The notes under the pieces: generated by a model | The model's database searches: none | Told to the model about the DNA's origin: nothing | Seen by the model: only the letters and a program-made list of their open reading frames with translations | Made by a program: the position numbers and the translations under genes | DNA from: an uncultured Pseudomonadota bacterium | GTDB taxonomy: Bacteria; Pseudomonadota; Gammaproteobacteria; Burkholderiales; Methylophilaceae | DNA length: 6,184 nt | Assembly (NCBI GenBank): GCA_903854305.1 | Contig: CAINWC010000059.1 | Span: 1-6,184 of the forward strand | Direction: 5' to 3' | Shown here: one piece after another, positions 1 through 6,184 of the stretch | Layout: each line of letters opens with the position of its first letter | Numbering within the stretch: position 1 is the stretch's first letter

Positions 1-2507
1 GCGTCGCCGATTTCAACTTGTTTAATGCCAGTAGGTAATTGTTGAATGCTGGGCAGTTTTTTTACGGCATCTGTAACGTTACCTAAAGTCAATTTTGATA
101 GCTCAACTTCAATTTGTACATTACGCGAGCGATCATAGCGGTCTATTACGGCTGGACCGCCAGCCAAATTCAAGCTGGCGACTTGTGCCAGCATCACAGG
201 GCCTTTAGCGCCAGGCACGGTTAAATGCTCTAAAATACTTTGATCTTGTCGTGCTTCATCAGCTAGTTTTACAACGATAGGAATTTGTCGCTGGTTTAAA
301 TTAAGTTTTGCGACGGCAAAGTCATAGTCGCCATTGGTAGCAATACGTAATGTTTCGCTAATAGCATTACTGGTTACACCTAAGTCTGCGGCCTTGCTAA
401 AGTCTGGTTGCACAATCATCTCTGGACGAATCAATGTGGCACTTGAAGCGATATTGCCTATGCCTGGTATGGTGCGTAAATCTTGTGTTACTGCATTCGA
501 GGCTTGTTGTAAGGCTGTAGCGTCATCACCACTTAACATCAATATATATTTTTCACCGGAGCCACCTAAGCCAATTTTGCTACGTACCCCGGGTAAATCG
601 AGTAAAGTTTCACGAATTTCATTTTCTATGACCTGTTTGCGTGGCCTTGCACTTCGTTCGTCTAATAGTATAGTCAGTGTCGCCCTTCTGGTTTCCGCTA
701 CGCCAGGGCTAGCAAAGGCGTCTGTACCTGCGCTTCCGCCGCCAATGGCAGTGTAAACAGTTTTTACGTGGGCGATTTTATTAATGAGTTGCCGTGCTTC
801 CTCTGCAGATTGTTTGGTTTGAGCTAGTGTAGCGCCTGGAGGTAACTCTAAATAGACTTGGGTTTGTGAGCTATCATCCGCTGGAATAAAGCCTGTAGGC
901 AATAGTGGAATGAGTTTAATTGAGCCAAATAAGAATATAACAGCTGCGACAACAGTAATTAATCTGTGGTGCAAGCACCAGCGGCTCAATGTTAAGTAAG
1001 TACGCATCACAAAGCCATCTTCAGTTTTTGTGATGTTTGGTTTTAGTAAATAGGCTGACATCATGGGCGTCAATACGCGCGCTACGGCCAAAGAAGCGAA
1101 GATTGCAAATGAAGCTGTCCAGCCAAATTGTTTAAAGAACTTACCTGGAATGCCACTCATAAATGCGGTAGGTAAAAATACGGCAATCAATGTGAACGTC
1201 GTCGCTATCACGGCGAGGCCAATTTCATCTGCCGCTTCCATCGCCGCTTGGTAGGGTGTTTTCCCCATGCGTAGATGCCGCACAATATTTTCAACTTCTA
1301 CAATCGCATCATCGACCAAAATCCCGATGACTAATGACAGTGCTAAAAGGGTCACGATATTAATGCTAAAACCAAAGTTATACATACCGATGAACGCAGG
1401 AATGACCGATAAAGGTAAGGCAACCGCGCAAATGAATGTTGCGCGAACATTGCGTAAAAATAGAAAAACCACCAGCACGGCTAGTAGCGCACCCTCTATT
1501 AACATGGTGATTGAAGCTTCGTATTCATCTTTTACTGGTTGAACAAAGTTGAACGCTTCAGTGAGTACAATCTCCGGGTGCTTGAGTTTAAGATCCGCAA
1601 AAACTTTTTGTACGCCATCACCTACTTCAATCTCACTGGCACCTTTGCTGCGAGATATTTCAAAGCCTACTACTGGTTTCCCATCTAATAAAGCAGCCGA
1701 TCTTGGTTCTGCAAAGCTGTCTGTGATGCGGGCTACTTGGTTTAATTTGATTTTTCGGCCATCAGTTAAACTCAGTTCAATCTGGCTTATATCTTCTGCC
1801 GAATTCACCGTTGCTAACGTGCGTACTGGTTGTTCGCTACCGCCCAGCTTGGTACTACCACCGGAAGCCTCCATTTGGCTTAATTTCAGCTGTTGCGAAA
1901 TATCCGCTACGGTTGTATTTAATGCCTGTAGTTTTGCCGGATCTAAATCAACAGTGATCTGGCGATTAATACCACCTACACGGGTTACGCGACCCAAGCC
2001 TTTTACACTCAATAATTTTTTGGTGAGTTCATTATCTACAAACCAAGATAAAGCCTCATCATCCATATCCGTTGCGCTGAGTGTATAAGCTAATATAGGT
2101 GCGCTAGACACATTGAGTTTGTTGATTTGCGGGTCACGCATATCGGTTGGTAGGTCTGCTCTTATTTGTGCAACGGCTGAGCGAACGTCATCTACAGCTT
2201 CCTGCACTGGCTTTTCTAGGCGAAATTCAGCGGTAATGGAAACCGTGCCATCTTGTACATTAGTGATAATATGCTTTAGCCCCTGCAGGCTGGCGAGACT
2301 GTTTTCAATTTTACGTGCTACTTGGGTTTCCAGTTGAGTCGGTGAAGCACCTGGAAGTGATACGGTGATATTTACTGTAGGTAGATCGAGATCAGGAAAG
2401 TTTTGCACTTTCATTGATTGATAGCTAATTAAACCCGCAAATGAGAGCATCACAAATAACATGATGGCTGGAATTGGGTTTCTAATGCACCAAGCGGAAA
2501 TGTTCAT
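1..2507 (-). CDS. RND efflux pump inner-membrane subunit (AcrB/HAE1-like), C-terminus cut by window edge
   Basis: Proton-driven inner-membrane transporter of a tripartite efflux system. I translated this frame by hand: it starts with ATG (MNISAWCIRNP...) and stays open for 835 codons to the window edge with no frameshift. TM1 is at about residues 13-30, followed by a periplasmic porter domain (~31-325, including FPDLDLPTVNITVSLPGAS). TM2 is at ~333-352 and the TM5-TM6 region at ~419-485. TM7 is at ~516-536, followed by PTGFIPADDSSQTQ and a second porter domain up to residue 835. TM4 carries GILVDDAIVEVEN; the adjacent Asp399-Asp400 match the proton-relay pair of AcrB (D407/D408). AcrB-type pumps have roughly 1020-1050 residues, so about 190-210 residues, including TM8-TM12 and the TM10 lysine, lie outside the window. 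An in-frame TAA six codons upstream fixes this ATG as the first available start; the Shine-Dalgarno is weak. It is the third gene of the operon, 40 bp after the fusion protein. Family call is firm; substrate is unknown. Confidence 0.95.
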   Translation of the reverse strand, partial: MNISAWCIRNPIPAIMLFVMLSFAGLISYQSMKVQNFPDLDLPTVNITVSLPGASPTQLETQVARKIENSLASLQGLKHIITNVQDGTVSITAEFRLEKPVQEAVDDVRSAVAQIRADLPTDMRDPQINKLNVSSAPILAYTLSATDMDDEALSWFVDNELTKKLLSVKGLGRVTRVGGINRQITVDLDPAKLQALNTTVADISQQLKLSQMEASGGSTKLGGSEQPVRTLATVNSAEDISQIELSLTDGRKIKLNQVARITDSFAEPRSAALLDGKPVVGFEISRSKGASEIEVGDGVQKVFADLKLKHPEIVLTEAFNFVQPVKDEYEASITMLIEGALLAVLVVFLFLRNVRATFICAVALPLSVIPAFIGMYNFGFSINIVTLLALSLVIGILVDDAIVEVENIVRHLRMGKTPYQAAMEAADEIGLAVIATTFTLIAVFLPTAFMSGIPGKFFKQFGWTASFAIFASLAVARVLTPMMSAYLLKPNITKTEDGFVMRTYLTLSRWCLHHRLITVVAAVIFLFGSIKLIPLLPTGFIPADDSSQTQVYLELPPGATLAQTKQSAEEARQLINKIAHVKTVYTAIGGGSAGTDAFASPGVAETRRATLTILLDERSARPRKQVIENEIRETLLDLPGVRSKIGLGGSGEKYILMLSGDDATALQQASNAVTQDLRTIPGIGNIASSATLIRPEMIVQPDFSKAADLGVTSNAISETLRIATNGDYDFAVAKLNLNQRQIPIVVKLADEARQDQSILEHLTVPGAKGPVMLAQVASLNLAGGPAVIDRYDRSRNVQIEVELSKLTLGNVTDAVKKLPSIQQLPTGIKQVEIGD

Positions 2508-2547
2508 GCGGCTATTAGGTCTTTATATGAGCTGGATTTTAATGTAC

Positions 2548-3717
2548 TTATTGTTTAGTGCTATTGGCTGGAGTAGCGAGTAATCTGGTTTCAGTCACCA
2601 CCTTAACAAGGTCGTTATCCGATAAAAATGCGCCACCTGTTGCTACTAACATTTGTTGAGGCGTAATCCCGCTGATAATTTCAACTAAGTTGCCAATGCG
2701 TCTGCCTGTTTGCACTTTAATCTGCTTGGCGATTTGCTTGCCGTGATCTGTTTTAATCGCAAATACATAAGTAAAGCCATCACGCATCACTAGTGTTTGC
2801 TGCGTTACCGTTAATGTGCTGGATTGCCCCATGACAAACTCACCTTTTGCAAACATGCCAGCTTTAGCTGTGTTGCTGGTAGGTAAATCCACATAAATAA
2901 TTGTATTACGCGTTTGCATATCGACGGTAGGTGAAACTTTTCTTACTTTACCTTTGAAGGTAGAACCATCCGCCGCCGTTATATTTGCTTGCATGCTAAC
3001 TTTAATTTTTGGTAAATCTGATGAAATAACTTCTGCACGCCACTCTAATTTTTCTTGGCGTATTAATCTGAAAAGTTCGTTGCCAGTGCCTACCACTGCA
3101 CCTACTGTGGCACTTCTGCTTGAAATAATACCGCTATCAGGCGCTACTATCTTGGTGTTTTTCAGGCGAATCTGTTGCGTGGCAACCGCTGCTTTAGCCA
3201 CTTCAATTCGGGCTTTTGCTGTATCAGCGGCGGTGGTGTACTGGTCAATCTGTTGGTTAGACATCGCCCCGGTATTTTGTAAAGTACGTGCGCGATCAGC
3301 ATTATTAATCGCTTCTTTACCTTGCGCTTCGGCTTCCATCAAGCTGGCTTTGGCTTGGTTAAGTTCAGCAATAATGGATTCTGCAGAAAAATCGGCCAAA
3401 AGCTCGCCTTTTTTAACCACATCACCGACATTAACCAGTACATTAGTCAGGCGTAATCCATTCGCCTCACTACCAATAATTGCTTCTTGCCATGCCGCAA
3501 TGTTGCCATTTGCAGCTATTTTAAGTGGCAATACAGTTTGCTGTGCATGTGTCAGTGTCACGGTTAGCGCGGGAGTCACGCTTTTTAGCTCATTGGCCTT
3601 GTCCGCATGGGCATCAATAGCCAGCAGTAGAAAAAAGGGCGCAAACAGTATAAGAGATTTATTGAACATTACATTGGCTGACAATGGTTTGATTGTAGAT
3701 TGCATGGTTAATCTCAT
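2548..3717 (-). CDS. Periplasmic membrane fusion protein (AcrA/HlyD-type adaptor) of RND efflux pump
   Basis: Adaptor that links the inner-membrane pump to the outer-membrane channel. The 389-residue frame has the usual order of parts. A Sec signal peptide is seen (hydrophobic LILFAPFFLLLAI at ~22-34, likely cleavage after DAHA at residue 38). The first half of the lipoyl/barrel-sandwich domain (~80-112, with VNVGDVVKKGELLADF) is followed by an Ala/Glu/Lys-rich alpha-hairpin (~113-187). The second lipoyl half (~188-219, IVAPDSGIISSRSATVGAVV) follows, then a beta-barrel (~225-300) and a membrane-proximal domain to ~375. No lipobox cysteine is present, so unlike AcrA it is probably a soluble or loosely attached periplasmic protein. 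The annotated ATG overlaps the stop of the upstream gene as ATGA, implying translational coupling. M5 (position 3705) has a GAG seven bases upstream and M17 (3669) would give a more typical 22-residue signal peptide, so the true start is uncertain. Length is normal for the family. Confidence 0.95.
   Translation of the reverse strand: MRLTMQSTIKPLSANVMFNKSLILFAPFFLLLAIDAHADKANELKSVTPALTVTLTHAQQTVLPLKIAANGNIAAWQEAIIGSEANGLRLTNVLVNVGDVVKKGELLADFSAESIIAELNQAKASLMEAEAQGKEAINNADRARTLQNTGAMSNQQIDQYTTAADTAKARIEVAKAAVATQQIRLKNTKIVAPDSGIISSRSATVGAVVGTGNELFRLIRQEKLEWRAEVISSDLPKIKVSMQANITAADGSTFKGKVRKVSPTVDMQTRNTIIYVDLPTSNTAKAGMFAKGEFVMGQSSTLTVTQQTLVMRDGFTYVFAIKTDHGKQIAKQIKVQTGRRIGNLVEIISGITPQQMLVATGGAFLSDNDLVKVVTETRLLATPANSTKQ
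3714..3717 (-). promoter_or_regulatory. ATGA stop/start overlap coupling OMF to MFP
   Basis: The TGA stop of the outer-membrane factor and the ATG of the fusion protein share bases as ATGA. Neither the fusion protein ATG nor the upstream bases show a strong Shine-Dalgarno, which fits reinitiation by ribosomes finishing the upstream gene. If translation instead starts at M5 (3705), the GAG within this same junction would serve as its ribosome binding site. Confidence 0.6.
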
Positions 3718-5288
3718 GGTTGCACTTGTTGTTTTTCTGCAGATGAGTCTACTGCTGGAGCAGATAAAGTCATCGCTGAATTATTTAGATCAGTTTGTTT
3801 AAGTTCTCGGTCAAAAGTTAGTATTGGCGTATTGAGTACTTCTGTCCAGCCGCCCCCCATTGCGCGGTACAGCGAAACCCAGGCGAGTGCTTGCTCATTT
3901 TTTAAAGTATAAACATTACTATGCGCTTGAAAACTTGCACGACGCGCTTCTTCTAATTCAAATAAATTGGCTAAATTGGCTTTATAGCGCACCTCTGTGG
4001 CTGTCAAAGAAAGGCTAAAACCATCGGCTGCCTTGTTTACATCATCCAAGCGTAATGCCGTGCTATTTAAAGTAGCCATTGCCTCTTCAACTTCTCGCAC
4101 TGCATTACGTGCGACACTTTCATATGTGCTTTTCGCCGCCTCATACTGCGCTTTTGCTGCATTGATGTTGGCTGCACGAACACCTGCATCAAAAATTGGT
4201 AAAGAGACCGCAATAGGTCCGATTGACCAAGTCAGACCATCCAAAGTGGAGCGGCGTCTGTTCGTCATTAGCTTATGAGCAGATGAATCGTATGACAGGC
4301 CAATATTGCCCGCTAAACTTAAACGCGGATAGCGCTGCGCTTCGTTAAGTGCAATTTCAAAGCTAGCAGCATCCACATTGCGTTCCGCGTTCAGCACATC
4401 TGGGCGTTGCGCAAGTAACTTGGCTGGAATTTCACTTACTTCAACGCCGATAGGCATTGGCACTACACCTGTATTTTTAGCTAATAATCCCTTTAAATCA
4501 GCCTCTGGAATCGCGGTAAGTGCGACTAAGCTTTTGATGATTAAAGTACATTGTAACGCTTGTTTTTTAAGTTGATTTTCAGCTTCTGAAGCCTGTGCAC
4601 GTGACTGGCTAGCACTTGCTGGTGCCAAAAATCCTGCTTTCGCCGTTAAGTCAGATAACCGTGCAGTTTCGCTGCTTGAGTCAGCATTGTTTTTAGCAAC
4701 ATTGCTTAAGTTTTCGCATAAGCGATAATTGATATATTGGTTGGCTGTTTGTGCCGCAACAATGATTCTAGCCTCATGCCATAATGCATTAGTGCCTGCT
4801 AGCTTAGCGCTTTCTTCATTTTTAGCCGCTTTATTTTTACCCCAAACATCCAGTTCCCAGCTGGCGCTTGCATTGATACCTAAGCTGTTTGAAGTTGGAA
4901 ATGTAACGCCATTGGCAGTAGGTAATACTTGACCACTTCTGCCTCGGCTTGCGCTGGCTTCGGCGGTAATTGCCGGTAATAATTGAGCATCTGCAACCGT
5001 TACCGAGGTTTGCGCGGCAATCACTCTAGCCTTTGCGCTTTCAATATCAGGGCTTACTTTTTGGGCGGCTTCAATGAGCTGAATTAATGCAGGGTCATTG
5101 AACTGTTGCCACCAATTTTTCAGGCCACTTAATTGTCCATCGTGTGCTTGTTTGGTTGGCAGTGGTTCTATCCAACCATCGGCTGGTGGATGTGGTTTAA
5201 AAGAATTGACATGAGACATGCTACAAGCTGAAAGTCCTAGCAGGCTAAGAAGTGCGCAGTGAATTAAATGTCGTTTAATAGAGATCAT
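3714..5288 (-). CDS. Outer-membrane efflux lipoprotein, NodT-type TolC-like channel
   Basis: Outer-membrane exit duct of the tripartite pump. The 524-residue protein begins with a lipoprotein signal peptide (basic ISIKRH, hydrophobic ALLSLLG) and a lipobox LSAC, predicting lipidation at Cys22. The next residue is Ser, not Asp, consistent with sorting to the outer membrane. Two OEP repeats follow. The first is at ~58-255, with NWWQQFNDPALIQLIEAA and the beta-strand segment ASWELDVWGKN near 142-152. The second is at ~285-478, with QRPDVLNAERNVDAA, YPRLSLAGNIGLS and IGPIAVSLPIFDAGVR. These are hallmark segments of NodT-family OMFs. The ~45-residue tail after GGGW is polar and looks disordered. 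It is the first gene of the operon and its TGA stop overlaps the next ATG. The start is the only ATG before the signal peptide; no clear Shine-Dalgarno precedes it. Length is slightly above the usual ~460-500, accounted for by the tail. Confidence 0.95.
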   Translation of the reverse strand: MISIKRHLIHCALLSLLGLSACSMSHVNSFKPHPPADGWIEPLPTKQAHDGQLSGLKNWWQQFNDPALIQLIEAAQKVSPDIESAKARVIAAQTSVTVADAQLLPAITAEASASRGRSGQVLPTANGVTFPTSNSLGINASASWELDVWGKNKAAKNEESAKLAGTNALWHEARIIVAAQTANQYINYRLCENLSNVAKNNADSSSETARLSDLTAKAGFLAPASASQSRAQASEAENQLKKQALQCTLIIKSLVALTAIPEADLKGLLAKNTGVVPMPIGVEVSEIPAKLLAQRPDVLNAERNVDAASFEIALNEAQRYPRLSLAGNIGLSYDSSAHKLMTNRRRSTLDGLTWSIGPIAVSLPIFDAGVRAANINAAKAQYEAAKSTYESVARNAVREVEEAMATLNSTALRLDDVNKAADGFSLSLTATEVRYKANLANLFELEEARRASFQAHSNVYTLKNEQALAWVSLYRAMGGGWTEVLNTPILTFDRELKQTDLNNSAMTLSAPAVDSSAEKQQVQP

Positions 5289-5323
5289 ACTTTTGTTGTT
5301 TAATTTTTTCTAAGTATTTTTTA

Positions 5324-5353
5324 ATATTAGGTTTTCTAAAGCTTAGCTGTAAA
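5324..5353 (-). promoter_or_regulatory. Candidate sigma70-type promoter for the efflux operon
   Basis: On the minus strand TTTACA (5348-5353) matches the -35 consensus at five of six positions. After an 18-bp spacer comes TAATAT (5324-5329), which matches the -10 box at four of six. The predicted start of transcription would fall near 5316, leaving a leader of roughly 28 bases before the OMF start codon. The spacer contains a short dyad, CTAA-AGC-TTAG on the plus strand (5336-5346), which could be a repressor site but is too short to assign. AT-rich DNA gives chance matches, so confidence is modest. Confidence 0.35.
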
Positions 5354-5520
5354 TGAGAAAATTTTAAACAGTATTGTAACGCGAAGGCTGTTAGCAAGCA
5401 TGACTAATTGACGAATTAAACCCGTTAAAAGTCAGTGCTAGATTTAGCTTGATTTAAATTTTGGTGGTTTTAATGGATATAACGCGAGAGGGATTAGGTG
5501 GCGCCTTCGTCCGACGTTAA
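5354..5520. other. Intergenic stretch with no recognisable gene
   Basis: This is the part of the gap between the EAL remnant and the candidate promoter. I find no ORF with recognisable protein similarity, no tRNA-like cloverleaf, and no clear terminator in either direction. A 10-bp word, GATATAACGC (plus strand 5476-5485), recurs at 5571-5580 inside the EAL remnant; I attach no function to it. The stretch may be decayed remains of the same lost gene region or an upstream regulatory region of the efflux operon. Confidence 0.5.
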
Positions 5521-5598
5521 TCAATGTTCAAACTCAAGCAGTGGCACTGGTTTACTAAACAAATATCCCTGATATAACGCACAGCCATTGAGTGCTAG
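5521..5598 (-). pseudogene. Remnant of an EAL (c-di-GMP phosphodiesterase) domain C-terminus
   Basis: About 25 codons followed by TGA read LALNGCALYQGYLFSKP and then VPLLEFEH. This is the signature end of EAL domains, where GC-x(2)-QGYLFSKP-x-P-x(2)-EFE closes the fold. Upstream in the same frame only four more codons (W-G-I-T) remain before a TAA at 5611-5613. No ATG or GTG lies in that stretch and no EAL-like sequence is recognisable further upstream. The catalytic glutamates and metal ligands of an EAL domain lie well N-terminal of this piece, so it cannot be an active enzyme. I interpret it as the 3' stump of a deleted GGDEF/EAL signalling gene that once sat between uup and the efflux operon, on the same strand. 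The match rests on motif recognition in one short stretch; a homology search would settle it. Confidence 0.75.
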
Positions 5599-5606
5599 GG
5601 TAATCC

Positions 5607-5647
5607 CCCATTATTAATTGTAGTGGTTGATTATTAATCTTAATGGG
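5607..5647. repeat. AT-rich imperfect inverted repeat
   Basis: On the minus strand CCCATT..ATTAAT can pair with ATTAATAATGGG, leaving a 3-nt bulge on one arm and a 14-nt loop. The arms also contain two direct copies of TTATTAAT on the plus strand (5611-5618 and 5631-5638). It lies between the uup hairpin and the EAL remnant. It may be a second secondary structure in the uup 3' region, an old insertion or deletion scar, or chance in AT-rich sequence. Confidence 0.3.
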
Positions 5648-5662
5648 TGAGTAGGATTAATT

Positions 5663-5699
5663 GAGTACCAAACCCTGTTGGGGGGGGGGCTTGGTACTC
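5663..5699 (-). terminator. Strong hairpin with poly-C loop side downstream of uup, possible terminator or RNA 3' end
   Basis: On the minus (uup transcript) strand GAGTACCAAGCCC pairs with GGGTTTGGTACTC. That gives 13 bp: nine perfect pairs, one G-U wobble (5690 with 5672) and three G-C pairs, around an 11-nt loop. On the plus strand the same internal position is an A/C mismatch, so the RNA stem is continuous only in the uup direction. It lies 40 bp past the uup stop. The bases that follow (AATTAATCC) are not a U-tract, so it is not a textbook intrinsic terminator; it could be a Rho-assisted terminator or a 3'-end stabilising structure. Confidence 0.5.
5680..5689. repeat. Homopolymer of ten G (plus strand) / ten C (minus strand)
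   Basis: Ten uninterrupted G residues on the plus strand, followed by C at 5690. The run supplies three bases to the inner stem and seven to the loop of the hairpin spanning 5663-5699. Such tracts are prone to slipped-strand length change and to sequencing error, so the exact length should be treated with caution. It is not inside any gene or predicted promoter. Confidence 0.9.
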
Positions 5700-5738
5700 T
5701 AGTTGCTAAGTGGCACCTTTAATACTAACGCCAAAGGA

Positions 5739-6184
5739 TTAACCCTTTTTAGCGTCTAGAGCTTCCCATCTGGCGAGCAAGCTTTCTAGCAAGCGCTCAA
5801 TTTCAATCAATCTGGCTTGCAATATTTTCACTTTTTCAGCTTGGGCTTTATAAATGTCATTATCTGCAAGTTGCGTGTTGATATTGGTTTGTTCTGCTTC
5901 TAGCTTCTCAATTTGTGCGGGTATTTCCTCTAACTCTTTTTGCTCTTTGAAGCTTAATTTAGTCGCAGGTTTTGCTTGAGTGACAGTATTTTGTTTGGTT
6001 TTTGCAGTTTGTGCTAAATCAGCCAAACGCTTATCTTCAGCGCGACTTTCTTGCAAACGTTGCTGACTAAAGCGTTGCCAGTCATCGTAACCACCGCCAA
6101 ATTCTGTAAGTACGCCGTTGCCTTCAAACGCAATCACTTGGGTGACTGTATTTTCTAAGAATGCGCGGTCATGGCTGACTAAAA
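5739..6184 (-). CDS. uup: ABC-F ATPase Uup, C-terminal part (5' end outside window)
   Basis: Soluble ABC-F protein with two fused ATPase domains and no membrane segments. Only the last ~147 residues lie here. The frame is open to the right edge and ends in TAA. The visible N-terminal part, LVSHDRAFLENTVTQV, holds the H-loop (switch) histidine of the second ATPase domain (codon 6171-6173), followed by FEGNGVLTEFGGGYDDW, the usual end of that domain in Uup-like proteins. A charged linker leads into a C-terminal domain (visible residues ~75-145, from KLSFKEQKELEEIP to ARWEALDA) with heptad-like Leu/Ile spacing. This matches the antiparallel coiled-coil domain that separates Uup from other ABC-F members; in E. 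coli this domain binds DNA, and Uup is linked to suppression of precise transposon excision and to ribosome-associated functions. A GTG at 6137 is an internal Val codon, not a start. Uup versus a sister ABC-F subtype cannot be fully settled without the N-terminal part. Confidence 0.9.
   Translation of the reverse strand, partial: LVSHDRAFLENTVTQVIAFEGNGVLTEFGGGYDDWQRFSQQRLQESRAEDKRLADLAQTAKTKQNTVTQAKPATKLSFKEQKELEEIPAQIEKLEAEQTNINTQLADNDIYKAQAEKVKILQARLIEIERLLESLLARWEALDAKKG

Noticed and set aside
334..2337. Five plus-strand ORFs opposite the pump gene
   Set aside because: All lie in the same antisense frame relative to the RND reading frame, which is what a long intact gene produces on its opposite strand. 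None has recognisable protein features. Their constant frame supports the pump gene being free of frameshifts.
2954..3802. 282-residue plus-strand ORF spanning the OMF/MFP junction
   Set aside because: It is fully antisense to two well-supported efflux genes, its product is a low-complexity Ala/Ser/Leu mixture without a recognisable domain, and it crosses a gene boundary. It is a shadow frame.
3997..4932. Three short plus-strand ORFs opposite the OMF gene
   Set aside because: They are antisense to a clear NodT-type OMF coding sequence and show no domain or ribosome binding site.
5476..5580. 10-bp direct repeat GATATAACGC as possible mobile-element ends or operator pair
   Set aside because: Two short copies about 95 bp apart, with one inside the EAL coding remnant, are readily explained by chance; no transposase remnant or terminal inverted repeats were found.
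5521..5610. EAL stretch as a functional small gene
   Set aside because: No ATG or GTG start lies between the upstream TAA and the TGA, and the catalytic part of the domain is absent.
5289..5738. tRNA, CRISPR array or insertion sequence in the gap
   Set aside because: No cloverleaf, no regularly spaced repeats, and no transposase-like frame could be seen on either strand.

Overview
The window holds one ordinary gene module and one unusual intergenic gap. Every supported gene lies on the minus strand, so the transcription order runs from high to low coordinates: the 3' end of an ABC-F ATPase gene (uup-like, cut by the right edge), a 450-bp gap, then a three-gene RND efflux operon in the order outer-membrane factor, membrane fusion protein, inner-membrane pump. 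The pump gene is cut by the left edge. All longer plus-strand ORFs are antisense shadows of these genes.

The organism is a Gram-negative proteobacterium, because the pump needs an outer membrane and the outer-membrane factor is a NodT-type lipoprotein. The moderate GC (low-to-mid 40s percent by eye) and the Uup and RND sequence style suggest a low-GC betaproteobacterium, for example a methylotroph of the Methylophilaceae. That placement is inference from impression, not from a search.

Right end (5739-6184): the last ~147 residues of Uup, with the H-loop of the second ATPase domain and the C-terminal coiled-coil domain. Gap (5289-5738): just after the uup stop there is a strong hairpin, 13 bp on the uup RNA strand, whose loop side contains a run of ten C. 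Next comes an AT-rich imperfect dyad, then a 25-codon remnant of the C-terminus of an EAL (cyclic-di-GMP phosphodiesterase) domain with no start codon, then a possible sigma70-type promoter for the efflux operon. Operon (1-5288): the OMF lipoprotein and the MFP overlap by ATGA, and the RND pump follows after 40 bp.

Together the three efflux proteins would form a proton-driven tripartite pump spanning inner membrane, periplasm and outer membrane. Its substrate cannot be told from the sequence, and no regulator gene is visible. I see no convincing new biological system. The points worth a second look are the EAL-domain fossil and the poly-C hairpin in the gap.
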